A stretch of 64,000 bases of DNA. It comes from Phymatolithon calcareum. Taxonomy: Eukaryota > Rhodophyta > Florideophyceae > Hapalidiales. Below, piece after piece: positions 1-10,437 of the stretch. The position numbers and the translations under genes were made by a program. Every line of letters starts with the position of its first letter. The stretch's first letter is position 1. Below the pieces are notes generated by a model. It ran no database searches. It saw only the letters and a program-made list of their open reading frames with translations, and was not told the DNA's origin. The DNA lies in assembly GCA_977006965.1 (NCBI GenBank), contig OZ345353.1, forward strand, positions 1,488,001-1,552,000, read 5' to 3'.

Positions 1-108
1 CTGCAGCAGTGGCGGTGGTGAGCATGGGGGGAGGAACTCTGCGGTGTGAGTTGGTCCCAGGAGTGCGACAACGGTTGAAATTGGAGTTAGGGGAGCATCA
101 TGATGATG

Positions 109-2745
109 ATCATGATGGCGATGATCGCCTGTACGAACTCGTGCTAACGAGCATTGACCACTTCAACAGATTAAATGACGTCTGCAGCGCGAACACCACA
201 GAACCCACACCACAGGCGTCATCAAGGCTCAAAAATGGGGCACCACATGCACATCATGATGTTGACATAAATTTCAGTAGCCCAGCGCAAGTAACCTCGG
301 AAACATGAGTAGATAAATACTACATGTTGCGGTTTCTTCGGACGTACTTCATACAGAAGAATATGGGCATCGCCGCTCCGGCGATAGACGTGCCTCTAGA
401 ACGCACCAAGTCAACCCACATTCACTGCCTTTTGTACCCCTTTTTGCATCTCGTCCGCTCCACAATTCAGTCCAGTTCAATTGTCATGCAACACGACGCC
501 TTCACAGTGCAATTCCACTTTAGCTTTTTCTCCCAAACTGTGAAATCTTCAAAATGAGTGCTGCTCATCAATTACAAGACCCACTCTTTCATCAGCATCT
601 CATGCGTTTCTCACGCAGGAGAGGATCACGGCCTTCTGCACATGCCCTGTACCGCCGGCGCCAATTGTTCTCAAATTGCCAAGGATAATGAGCAAACAAA
701 AGAAAGAATGAGGTCAGCGGTCGCTCCTTTCTCAGAGCCACCTCAAAAACGATTCACAAAGAACTGCGAGTGATGACAACACTGCATCCACCAGCCTGAT
801 TCAAGCGAGAACAAAGATTCGCCTTATTACCACAATTATCATCATTCAAGCAAACAATTGCAAGATGATATCCGAACGTTCGCTGCACAATCCGCATTCT
901 CTGTCGCATTCCTTCACCACGTTATGCAATACTATTGTACGCATGATGAATGATTTCCAGAAGCCGCTCCCTCCGCACCCGGTCTTCCGTCAGCAAAAAC
1001 TCGTCATTCTGCGGCACATAAACCTGCTCCACGCGACACTGACCATCGTCAAAATATGGATCATCCGATAAAACCAACGCCGTCGCTGAAGCCCCGTGTA
1101 GTCTCGGTGACGCCGGTACGGGCATGAACCGCTCTCCCTCGCAAAACATTCCACCCTCGATACTCCCCAACATCAGCGCCGCGTGCCGCGATGATGGCAC
1201 CTGTCCGTTCTTAACCACTGCTCGTCCGAACGGTACCGCGACAGCCAATAGCGCTGCCACGGGCCCCGCCCCGACCGCCAAGAGAGCGAGAGAAAAAATG
1301 TGTAGTCGAGAAGACCGGCACGGCTAGCCTGCTGAGGACTTGGAAAAACTGGTAGCACCCAAGCCAGAGTGCGCGCACGCAGCCGATGCAGACTCATGCC
1401 CGGCCCCATGCCCGGTCTTAAGCGCTGTCGCGCTCGGAGGACGGATGTTCGCCGTGCGGACAGAGCAGATGTTGCGAGGAAAGCCGTCGGCATCGAGGGG
1501 TGGAGAAGCTAAGCGTTGTGCAGTCTACATACATGAGCTCTAGTAGTGTCCATACATTCTCACGGGAAGAAAGTGCTGAAAACTTTTTTTTACTTATTTT
1601 CAGAAAATTGCTGTAAAGAATCAAAAAGCCATCGAAGGTGTTCACTTAGAATTCCCATGTCGACTGTTGTAAAATTGAGCTCCTTGAAAGGCCTTGCTAT
1701 TTTTGTCCAAAGAAATGCCGATTCTGTCGGTACCGTTAACGACAGTAGACGCTCGAAGAACAATGCGTCCTAGTCCACACCCCTTTTGCAGCTAATTTGC
1801 TCATTCAATGATGTGTATTCTGCGAGGATGAACCGTTTCAGAATTGTCGATACTGTAGAGTTGTTCTGCTGAAAAATATTCGTACAATCAATGAAATGAT
1901 CTACCGGATCGCGGGGGAAACTATAGTTTCGAAAATTCTCATCGATTGCGGGAAGTGTTACTCCGTCTGAGTCGAGGACTGCCTGCTGAACTGGTCATCT
2001 GACGGATTAAATACGATACCTCCAGCGACCATAAACTTCGGTTTGCAAAGCTATTCGAATGTACCACAATCAGGGCCGTCGTCGATAGATGTGCTGACCC
2101 CGTAAGCTCTGATTTGCTGTACCACGGCAGTGCTGTTCGTAAACTGGGCCATTGTGTTGTTCGTTCGTGCGATACTTGGATTGCTTACATTAGTCGGCGA
2201 TAGCTTTATCAGAAGTCAATAGCCACCGTGAGTCTCGAAGGCAGAGCCTCATATCCCATGGAAAATGTAATGGTCTTGCACTCTTGGACTAAACTCGATT
2301 ATTTTGCTTTAGTTGCAAGATCACGCAATACAATAAAGTGATCCAAGGGGACATCACCGTCATGTGGAGCACTGCAGCGCAACTTACGTCAATCAGGAAT
2401 CTGCTGTAGTTTGTCAGGTATGTGTCAAGATTTGAAGTCGCCTTGAATGCAACCAGCAATGTAGTCGGAATGTTTCCTTACGTGGCCAAGATGATATCGC
2501 ACCCGCGCTTTGCAGCGCCCACCACCGGTCATCGCACGCAGCTCATTATCTCCATCAGATGCGATTTTAATGTACTCTACTCCTGTCATCATCCAATTTC
2601 GTAGGTCTAGACCTGACGCGAGGTCGAGCGAGAATACTTCAGGTCTACATCATTTAATGATATCACTGCTCCGTACTGTTGCACTCTTAGGGTCGGCAAG
2701 AAAGTCGGCACTCGCTCTCTCCCCAATTGTGGGTTTCTTGAGATG
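109..2745 (+). repeat. Direct repeat block A, copy 1
   Basis: This block is repeated nearly unchanged at 12843-15475, with scattered substitutions and a few 1-bp indels judged by eye. The match ends at about 2745, where this copy runs into a WD40 gene fragment while the other copy continues into unrelated sequence. Positions 1-104 also match 12316-12420, but there the similarity belongs to the CDC45 3' flank rather than to block A. Apart from one small minus-strand ORF (922-1281) I see no convincing gene in the block. Confidence 0.9.
922..1281 (-). CDS. Hypothetical small protein within block A, possibly the downstream exon of a secreted protein
   Basis: The reading frame continues upstream of the GTG at 1281 into a hydrophobic Ala/Leu/Val-rich run (IFSLALLAVGAGPVAALL) before reaching a stop, and no ATG precedes that run in frame. 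It therefore looks like a signal peptide or membrane segment that needs an upstream exon. The remaining ~90 residues are polar and match no family I know. The duplicate copy at 13742-14014 keeps the frame but ends early where a CAG codon has become TAG. Retention of the open frame in one copy is weak evidence that it was once coding. Confidence 0.3.
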   Translation of the reverse strand: MAVGAGPVAALLAVAVPFGRAVVKNGQVPSSRHAALMLGSIEGGMFCEGERFMPVPASPRLHGASATALVLSDDPYFDDGQCRVEQVYVPQNDEFLLTEDRVRRERLLEIIHHAYNSIA

Positions 2746-3345
2746 CGATTAATACGTGTGTGGGAGACCCATGAGCACAATTGTGGCATAACAAGGTAAA
2801 AGGAGGCCGGTCTGTTGTTGTGTCTCCCGACGGAAGGTTTGTTTTTTGTGGATGTCAGATTGGTGTGGAGGTATTGGAAATGGCGAACGGGCAGTTTATT
2901 TCGATGGTACGCTGCGCCTATGGGATTATGAGTCTGCAATTAAATCGCAAGCTCCTTCAAACGCACAGAGTCTGTCAGATGTCGACGGCGGGAACGACGA
3001 CGATGTACAGGTTCGTTTGCTTCAATCATGGATTGAAGAGGGATCAAAATCGGGGCATGAAGTCAACTGCAATCCGTCGACCATTTGCGAATTGAAAAAA
3101 ATCTGGAATGTAGAGAAGGATTAAGTTTGCAATGCCTTAGATGGGTCCTCGAACAGGGTCGTGCTCACCACGATGATTGCGCCGTTTCCGATGGACAAAT
3201 GCGAGCTGAAATACGACAAGAATACCGGAACTTTTAAGGGACGAATCTCGGTGCATCTGAAATTCAGTTCATTTGTGTTCAGTCGAAAGGTACAAGTGTA
3301 TTTGACGTCATTGGGAGCAGCCATTTACAAAGCAGTTAACTGATG
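2746..3345 (+). pseudogene. Truncated copy of the 3' end of the NB-ARC/WD40 gene
   Basis: The sequence matches the last ~1 kb of the intact gene at 5697-9842 with two internal deletions. The first joins sequence equivalent to ~8867 directly to ~9202, and the second removes the equivalent of ~9315-9397. A Tyr codon (TAT) of the intact gene, just before the Val-Cys-Asn-Ala-Leu residues, is TAA here at 3121-3123. The fragment starts abruptly where block A ends and continues without a break into block B. It cannot make a WD40 propeller; it is a relic carried inside the repeat unit. Confidence 0.85.
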
Positions 3346-3714
3346 CTTTGTAATTTACAGCAAGCAGACAGCGGCGAGCAGAACACGAGCGATTTTCCGT
3401 TCGTTATCACTCTGCGCAAAGACGATTTGTACGGTATCGATGTCGAAGACAAGTGACCCCAAAACCGAGGGACTTCTGGAAGAATGTTGATTATTTTTAG
3501 AGTTGATTAAAATTTGAAGCTCAATCCGTGACCCTTGCTGGGCACGAGAGTGCAGCCGCATACAGAGCCCTGTTGTGAAGTTCGATATGAGATCGATGTC
3601 ATCGGGTTGTTCTGAGCGCCGGGGGAGCGCGGACCGGCGGCTAGAAGAACGGTCTGCCTTTGGTTTCTATTTTTCTGATCTTAGAAATGGCAAAGCCATC
3701 ATCGCCATCATGAC
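3338..3714 (+). repeat. Direct repeat block B, copy 1, ending in an inverted terminal repeat
   Basis: It matches 9838-10222, the region downstream of the NB-ARC/WD40 stop codon, apart from a 14-bp difference near 3525. It ends with GCCATCATCGCCATCATGAC at 3695-3714, the inverted partner of the block A start. Immediately beyond, the sequence changes to CDC45 coding sequence here and to the CKS1 upstream region in the other copy. Confidence 0.85.
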
Positions 3715-3721
3715 GATGATG

Positions 3722-5332
3722 TGCATGATGCACTTGATACCTGAATGTAGGGCCATCAGGTCGGCTCGGGAAGGTCTACTGAAGTTTCGATAGGGACAAA
3801 ACACTATTTTATCCGCATGGCTTGGAACGCACAAAACTCTCATATTGAATATTGCGGCCAAGATAACAGCTACTAAGCGGTCATCGAGTGCCGCCTTGCA
3901 CTCCGTTTTCATGAAACACCACCGTTGCTTACTCTCCTTCAACGGAATGCCCAGCGTCGCGAGCAGCTCCAATAATCGCCTTCGACCCGGTTGTCGCCAT
4001 TCAGCGCGACGAGTTACAGTATACGAACTGTACAACAGGGAGTCGTAGAGTGTCCAGTGACGCACAAGATCTAGACGGAGCTCTGTGCTCGGAGCCACGC
4101 GATACGCGACAAGCTCACGGCACGCGGCGGCGGAATATCTGCCAGCTTCCTGCGAAGAATCACCGTTGCCTTCGGATTCCGCTGTGGGTGCAAGGGCGGA
4201 TATTTGTGCCCGGAAATACTTCACAGTGTCGAGATAGAGATCATCGGCTAGACCAGTGGATAGATACTGACTCGTCACGCCCACGATGCCCATCCAGAGA
4301 GTCGATACTTGAACGACGGAGAGTTGACGCGAGGTTGTGGCTGAGACAGGCTGAGCTCATTGCAAGTGAAGTGTGGGCATACTAATCGCGAAGTGCCTCT
4401 TTCTCAACGCTCTCGATGTCGTTCCGGCGAGACTTGCGATTTCTTTGTCTTCGACGTCGACTTCCCTCACTTTGGCCCGTGCTGGTGTGCTCTCCGTTTT
4501 CATCCGAACGGCGGCGCTTGTGCAATCGGCGTCGCGATAAGCGGTTCTCGCTGGCAGTTTCCGTGGTTCCCGATTTTGTCCTTGTGCGCTTTGAAGCAGA
4601 TTCAGATGGCGAGCCTTCGTAGTCGGAGGCGGCGCCACTCTCTTTGCTTTTTTCAAAGCTGGCAGGACGCTCTCGCGGATGCTCAGACTCTGATTCAGCT
4701 GCCGGAGATGCAGGTTCGTCTTCGTCGGACTTCGCCTCTGAAGAGGCATCAGAGTCATAATCCCTGAGATCGCGGTCATCGGCATCACTGGACTGGGAAT
4801 CGTCATTAGAGCCTGAGTCGCTGGCGTCAGAAAGATCATGGTCTGAGACATTGCCCCACTCGTCCTCCCATCCAACATCGAGGGGTAGTGCCCCATGATC
4901 AAAAGTTTCATTATCGTCAAAAAGAACGACGCCATCACTGGCGATATTCTTCAGATGGAACGGACGGTGAGTGTCCATGACGTAAACTGGTGGCGGGGCA
5001 AGCATATCTGCGAGACCGAGTATTTTTTCGAGATTCACATTCGCACCGCAATTGATGCAAAGAACGGCATGGGGAGCGACGGCATTGTCGCCTTTCGCTA
5101 GGACGTCGAAGACGTCGACAAGATGAGAATAGCCCGAAACTGGGTGGACCTCATAGCGCACAAGGTCTGTTTTCAGGAGGGCGGTGAGGGTGCGGACGGC
5201 AGCGGTAGAGTCTGTGTCGGCGGAGACGAATATTAAGACGGGACCTGATGCGCCTGTGGGAATGCGTGGCAATGTGCCAACGCCTCGAAGAGCGTCCCAG
5301 GCATCGGGAAGCTGGGGAAGTGAGAGCAGCAT
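3722..5332 (-). pseudogene. CDC45: CDC45 replication-initiation factor, N-terminal two-thirds, broken
   Basis: CDC45 is the DHH-fold subunit of the CMG replicative helicase. The likely start is the ATG at 5330-5332 (MLLSLPQLPDAWDAL). Family landmarks follow: LIFVSADTDS, a YEVHPVSGYS block, LCINCGANVNLEKIL and VMDTHRPFHLKNI, then a long acidic, Arg-rich linker typical of eukaryotic CDC45. After the linker the frame meets TAG at 4382-4384, continues in frame with family-like sequence, then needs a one-base shift near 4297 to reach LWMGIVGVTSQYL and later TLYDSLLYSSYT and LGIPLKESKQRW. Homology stops at 3722, where the repeat unit begins. Nonsense, frameshift and truncation together make this a pseudogene. 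The missing C-terminus is found at 12414-12612. Identification as CDC45 is secure; inactivity could in part reflect assembly error. Confidence 0.85.
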
Positions 5333-5696
5333 GTAGATGGGATGGGAATATGGTGCCGATATGGAGGTGTCCCCGAGAGCAGGTGAAGGGTCCGCGTCGT
5401 TCGGGGATTGGGACAAGAAAGCTTGCGCAAGATGCTCGGAGAAGTAAAAGGCAGTTGCAGAGGAATGACAGCCTATGCGCTGGGATGCTATAGGAGTGTT
5501 TCGTTTTCCCGCGAAATGGGGTGTTTTCGAATTTGGTACAATTTGATGTACTGTAAATCTCTTTCAATTGATATGCATACAGTAGACAATCAAATTTTTG
5601 TGTACAGAAATTGTACTGTATACATGAAACCATGAAACCCTCAACTTCTGACCCGTTGAACATTCTTTCTCGGCACTGTTCGCTCTACATGCCAGC
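5333..5696. other. Divergent intergenic region between CDC45 and the NLR-like gene
   Basis: The 364-bp gap separates two head-to-head genes and would contain both promoters. The CDC45 frame stays open upstream to about 5500 without an ATG, so the start at 5332 is the best choice. The part next to the NLR start is AT-rich. I see no clear TATA box or recognisable operator. Confidence 0.4.
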
Positions 5697-8600
5697 ATGT
5701 CAGGCCTCGACATCGCTGGGCTTGCCGTCGCCGGTGTCCAGATCTTGGCGAGCTTCGCGCTTGCAACAGCAGAGCATTGCAATGCGAAGGGTAGGAACCA
5801 GCAAAATTTTGAAGAATGTGTCAAAAAATTTGAGAAGCTTCGCACCACGTTACCACGCCTCGAGGGAAGGCTCAAAGAAGTTTTGGAAAACTTGAATGAG
5901 TACGCTTTAGAGCAGGTTGAGAGCGACATCGATGAGGCGGAGAAGAAGATGGACGAATTCGTTGATAAGCTGCTCTCGATACATTCACAGTATTTTCGGG
6001 ATCTGCAATCTCCAGCCGTATTCTATGACGCTATTATCAAGGGCTTTCGTAACGTTGATAAGAAGATACGCGAAGTGGAAGAATACTTGCCTTCATCGAT
6101 GGATTTGTCGGCTCGTGATGTGCGCAAAGCGACAATCGAACACCTAGACCACGCTGCGCGTCATTTAGACGCTTTCTTGAGGGAAATGCGATCAGCTGAT
6201 TCGGCGAGCAAAATAGTTGGCGAAAATGACTTCTCTGGAATTCTGCAAAAGCTTGAGACGGCGGTGAAAAGTGCGAAACTGGAGTTCAATAATGCTACCA
6301 ATAAGTTGAACGGCTTTCCCCAAAGCACAGGAAATCTGAACTGGGACAGAAATAAGGCAATTCAGAAAATCCAGGATGCAAGCAACGTCTGTCAGTGTTT
6401 GATCAAAAGCCAGAAGTCGACGAGCAGTGCACCATCCTCTAAACACAGAATTGCGCGGTGGTTCAAGTCCATTTTTAAGGCAGTGGATACAGAAACTGCA
6501 TTGCATGAAGTACAAGAGATACTTGATGATGTCGCAACATCGCTTGGTAACCATGTCATGCACCTTGGGAACGTTAAGCCTTCGGCACCCAAGCATGGAA
6601 ATGATGACCAAAATCTCGTGCTGAACTACTCAAAAGACCAGAATACCAAAAAGTACACAACTTTCGAGGGAAAGCTGAAGGGATTAGTTCTGGGTGACTT
6701 CGATGCGGTTGAAGGGGAAGGTGAGCAAGACTCTTCGGCTCTTATCTGTGCTGCAATAGGAAAGAACAAGTTGAATTCTGTGCTTGGAATGGGCGGGGTT
6801 GGAAAAACTACAGCACTTATTGGGCTCGCATCGGACAGCGAAGTCAAGGAGCATTTCGTGGATGGAATTTTCACTGTTCGCCTTGGGCGGCAGATAACAG
6901 CCAAAAATGTTATTGAACAGATAGCAAAAATGATGCCGCTTCGTAAGACCGATCGAACGAAAATCTTGGGCGCGCAATCAGTGCCGGATGCAGTGCGTTT
7001 TGCTCAACCCCACTTTGCGAAGAAAAGGTGTCTACTACTATTGGATGATCTGTGGAACACCGACGCCTCGTGCGATGGGTTCTTGGGAGAGCTGTCGAGA
7101 CTCCTGGACAACAGCCGAAACAGCAGGATTGCTATATCAACAAGGGATAACGAGATCGCAAGGAAAGCAGAAAATAACAAAGTTTTCTTCGATACGCGTG
7201 ACCCCACTGGTGAGATCTCGAAAAACATCCTCTTCAAAAACGCTGATATCCCAAAAATTGCGGGAAAGTGGAGTTGGTTTTCGAGAAATATCGCGGATCG
7301 TGAATATTTTGCCGCATTTGAGAGGGTTCTCCTTGTTTGCGGTGGACTTCCAATAGCGTTGGCGGTTGCCGGGAGCGAGATTTTGTCAAGGTGGATGTCG
7401 AAGAAATCAGTAGATCCTCTGCGAACACTGCAAGAGTACGCAGAGGAAATTGAGAAGAACAAAATCAAATTTGCAAAGACTGAGTCGGGCGAAATCAAGT
7501 ACGAATCAAGTTTGTTCGCTGCAATTCAAGCAAGTCTCGATTCATTGGAGCAGCAAGAGTCCTCCAGCAATGGCGCTGGATCAAGCAATAGTGTGTCTCG
7601 AATGTCGGCAGTTAAGTGGTTTTACGCTCTCTCGGTGCTCAAGAATCAAGCGTTCGCACCGCTCTCCATGCTAAGTCGTCTCTGGGGTGTTTCGGAAGGA
7701 CCAACTTCAGATGTGAGTTCTGTGATGGAAAAAACGGAATGCATAGCCAAGATGCTAAGTGATCGAAGCTTAGTGACTACTTGCTCTCGCGAAGTCAATA
7801 GAGGTCAAGGGGCTGTCCAAGGTATTACGGTGCACGATTTGGTGCTGGATATATGTCGCGATTTAGCTGGAGAGAATTGTTCATTCTGGCACGAATGTGT
7901 GGTGGATGGCTATGCGATGGATTTATGTGACACCGAGACTGAGAGCAGTGCGCAAGCTCTGCCCCCTTCCGGTGACGGTTCGAACCGAAGTTTGCGCAGA
8001 GCATCAGTTGATCTCAGACCTTGGTACAACGAGGCGATCGAAAATGATGGGTATTTGTATGAGAATCTTACGTGGCACCTTGATGGTGCCGGAAAGTTAT
8101 ACGAGCTTGCAAGACTATTGCTTGACGTCAGATGGTCGACGTTGCGCGTGAAGATTGGGGGAATTTTGAGTCTAAAGAATGACTTCGACATTCTGGTGGC
8201 AGCACTCGATAAGAAGAAGAGTGCATCTGGAGCGCAAGCGTCGGGTATTGAATGTAATGTGATTCTGCCGGTGAAAATGATTTTCAAGGCTTTGCGGTGT
8301 GGCTGGTCTCGAATCAGGGCACATCCACAAACGATATCGTTTGAAATGTTTGGTCGACTCCTTGATTTAAGCCAAGAAATGTCACTGGTGAAGAGTTTTC
8401 TAAGAAATGTGGAAGAGTGTGCTGTCGCTCCATGGCTTTGTCCACTTTCGCAATGTCTTGTCAACCCGAAAGATGCTCTAGAATTGGAAACATCTTTTGA
8501 AGGAAATTCTGTATACGAATGTACTCTTTGGGACGTTGCGTTTTTTCCTTGTGGATCTCTCGTTGCTGTTGCTATTGGGGGGGATATTGTTGTTGTACAG

Positions 8601-9842
8601 ACTGCTTCAGGTGATATTGTGAAGCGATACAGAGGGCATGAAGGTTTGACGACTTCCGTGGTAGTTTGCTACGGAGGGCGGAGGATTGTGTCGGGATCCG
8701 AGGACTCGAAAATATGCGTATGGGAATACGAAACGGAAAAGCTGGCATTCCCCCCACTGTCGAAGCATGAAAGTGGTGTTGAAAGCCTCTCCGTAACTCC
8801 GGATAGCCTGTGGATGGCCTCTGGCGATAGAGATGGTACAATATGTGTGTGGGAGACCCATGAGCACAAATTCAAGCTTTGGGATACATTACGGGGGCAT
8901 TCTGGTATTGTCTCTTCGGTTGCGTTATCTTCGAATGGTGGCTTCCTGGTGTCTGGTTCCCATGACGGCAAGATTTTGCTGTGGAGAAGAGCTGGGACCA
9001 ATTTTGTGAAAAAGGAAGTTTATTCTGGATCACGCATTTTTGGCGTCGCGTTAAGCGTAGATGGCTGCAAAATGGTGGCAGCTGAACCTGATTCCGACAT
9101 TATAAGATGCCGGGATATTATCTCGCCTACACCGGGAATTGAATCAGAAGGAAACACCACTTTGTCGCATTCTGATATCCATTCTTGGCGATTTGAAGAA
9201 TTGTGGCATAACAAGGTAAAAGGAGGCCGGTCTGTTGTTGTGTCTCCCGACGGAAGGTTTGTTATTTGTGGATGTGATATTGGTGTGGAGGTATTGGATA
9301 TGGCGAACGGGCAATTGAAGAAAAGATTCGGAGGAGTGAACGCTCTCAATTATGGAGTTGCAGTCAGTCACGATTTGTCAAAGGCCGCAAGTGTATATTT
9401 CGATCATACGCTGCGCCTATGGGATTATGAGTCTGCAATTGAATCGCAAGCTCCTTCAAACGCACAGAGTCCGTCAGATGTCGACGGCGGGAACGACGAC
9501 GATGTACAGGTTCGTTCGCTTCAATCATGGATTGAAGAGGGATCAAAATCGGGGCATGAAGTCAACTGCAATCCGTCGACCATTTGCCAAGTGAAAAAAA
9601 TTTGGAATGCGGAGATGGACTATGTTTGCAATGCCTTGGATGGGTCCTCGAACAGGGTCGTGCTCACCACGATGATTGCGCCGGAGCCGATGTGCATGTG
9701 CGAGCTGAAATACGACGAGAATACCGGAACTTTTAAGGGACGAATCATGTTTGGTGCACCTAAAACTCAGTTCATTTGTGTTCAGTCGAAAGGTACAAGT
9801 GTATTTGACGTCATTAAGCGCGGCCATTTACAAAGCAGTTAA
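5697..9842 (+). CDS. NLR-like protein: N-terminal helical domain, NB-ARC NTPase, WD40 repeats
   Basis: This is an uninterrupted 1381-residue protein with the architecture of an intracellular STAND-class receptor switch. Residues 1-340 are helical and rich in Lys/Glu, starting with a small hydrophobic stretch (GLAVAGVQILASFALATAE), and may form an effector bundle. The P-loop GMGGVGKTT lies near residue 364 and Walker B (LLLLDDLW) near 446. An RNBS-B-like ISTRDN lies near 480, GLPIALAV near 549 and a VHDLVLDI (MHD-like) motif near 712. From about 930 to 1290 there are degenerate WD40 blades, for example VSGSEDSKICVWE, ASGDRDGTICVWE and VSGSHDGKILLW. ATP/ADP switching and ligand sensing by the WD40 part are inferred from the family. 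It lies head-to-head with CDC45; its 3' end is duplicated at 2746-3714. No intron is needed. Confidence 0.9.
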   Translation: MSGLDIAGLAVAGVQILASFALATAEHCNAKGRNQQNFEECVKKFEKLRTTLPRLEGRLKEVLENLNEYALEQVESDIDEAEKKMDEFVDKLLSIHSQYFRDLQSPAVFYDAIIKGFRNVDKKIREVEEYLPSSMDLSARDVRKATIEHLDHAARHLDAFLREMRSADSASKIVGENDFSGILQKLETAVKSAKLEFNNATNKLNGFPQSTGNLNWDRNKAIQKIQDASNVCQCLIKSQKSTSSAPSSKHRIARWFKSIFKAVDTETALHEVQEILDDVATSLGNHVMHLGNVKPSAPKHGNDDQNLVLNYSKDQNTKKYTTFEGKLKGLVLGDFDAVEGEGEQDSSALICAAIGKNKLNSVLGMGGVGKTTALIGLASDSEVKEHFVDGIFTVRLGRQITAKNVIEQIAKMMPLRKTDRTKILGAQSVPDAVRFAQPHFAKKRCLLLLDDLWNTDASCDGFLGELSRLLDNSRNSRIAISTRDNEIARKAENNKVFFDTRDPTGEISKNILFKNADIPKIAGKWSWFSRNIADREYFAAFERVLLVCGGLPIALAVAGSEILSRWMSKKSVDPLRTLQEYAEEIEKNKIKFAKTESGEIKYESSLFAAIQASLDSLEQQESSSNGAGSSNSVSRMSAVKWFYALSVLKNQAFAPLSMLSRLWGVSEGPTSDVSSVMEKTECIAKMLSDRSLVTTCSREVNRGQGAVQGITVHDLVLDICRDLAGENCSFWHECVVDGYAMDLCDTETESSAQALPPSGDGSNRSLRRASVDLRPWYNEAIENDGYLYENLTWHLDGAGKLYELARLLLDVRWSTLRVKIGGILSLKNDFDILVAALDKKKSASGAQASGIECNVILPVKMIFKALRCGWSRIRAHPQTISFEMFGRLLDLSQEMSLVKSFLRNVEECAVAPWLCPLSQCLVNPKDALELETSFEGNSVYECTLWDVAFFPCGSLVAVAIGGDIVVVQTASGDIVKRYRGHEGLTTSVVVCYGGRRIVSGSEDSKICVWEYETEKLAFPPLSKHESGVESLSVTPDSLWMASGDRDGTICVWETHEHKFKLWDTLRGHSGIVSSVALSSNGGFLVSGSHDGKILLWRRAGTNFVKKEVYSGSRIFGVALSVDGCKMVAAEPDSDIIRCRDIISPTPGIESEGNTTLSHSDIHSWRFEELWHNKVKGGRSVVVSPDGRFVICGCDIGVEVLDMANGQLKKRFGGVNALNYGVAVSHDLSKAASVYFDHTLRLWDYESAIESQAPSNAQSPSDVDGGNDDDVQVRSLQSWIEEGSKSGHEVNCNPSTICQVKKIWNAEMDYVCNALDGSSNRVVLTTMIAPEPMCMCELKYDENTGTFKGRIMFGAPKTQFICVQSKGTSVFDVIKRGHLQSS

Positions 9843-10222
9843 CTGATGCTTCGTAATTTACAGCAAGCAGACAGCAGCGGGCAGAACACGAGAGATTTTC
9901 CGTTCGTTATCACTCTGCGCAAAGACGATTTGTACGGTATCGATGTCGAAGACAAGTGCCCCGAAAACTGAGGGACTTCTCGAAGAATGTTGATTATTTT
10001 TAGAGTTGATTAAAATTTGAAGCTCACTCCGTGGAGTGACCCTTGCTGGGCATGGGAGTGCAGTCACATACAAAGCCCTGTTTTGAAGTTCGATATGAGA
10101 TCGATGTCATCGGGTTGTTCTGAGCGCCGGGGGAGCGCGGACCTGCGGCTAGAAGAACGGTCTGGCTTTGGTTTCTATTTTTCTGATTTTAGAAATGGCA
10201 AAGCCATCATCGTCATCATGAC
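9838..10222 (+). repeat. Block B, copy 2: 3' flank of the NLR-like gene
   Basis: It begins at the NLR stop codon and matches 3338-3714. It ends in the same inverted terminus (GCCATCATCGTCATCATGAC, 10203-10222), followed by GATGAC. No matching left terminus lies immediately upstream of the NLR gene, so this copy is either half of a larger element or the native locus from which the mobile copy was derived. Confidence 0.8.
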
Positions 10223-10437
10223 GATGACTGAGGCCCGGTCAGAAAAAATCAGATTCGCGCTTCAAATCCTTGGCTTTGTTGCCGAAAAAATTATGATAAA
10301 CACCTCCCAAGACATTGCACAAAAGCCCTCCTGCACTTCACTGCCAAAGCAGACATCCACACCGCCGCTCAACTTTCGTTTTCTCATCTACGGACGGAAC
10401 TTGCGCTCGGCGCTGGCAATCATTCTGGACAGTAGTA

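Larger units (their letters stand above)
109..3714 (+). mobile_element. Candidate TIR DNA transposon made of blocks A and B, with a captured NLR 3' fragment
   Basis: The left end begins with ATCATGATGGCGATGATCGC and the right end, read in reverse complement, begins with GTCATGATGGCGATGATGGC, so the two ends are near-identical inverted repeats of about 18-20 bp. Both sides are flanked by GATGATG (102-108 and 3715-3721), a plausible 7-bp target duplication, although the surroundings are rich in GAT/ATG triplets. The 3606-bp unit holds block A (no recognised transposase), a rearranged copy of the end of the NB-ARC/WD40 gene, and block B, which is that gene's 3' flank. The right flank is CDC45 coding sequence and the left flank matches sequence just downstream of the CDC45 stop codon. 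With no transposase seen it is either non-autonomous or of an unrecognised class. Confidence 0.5.
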
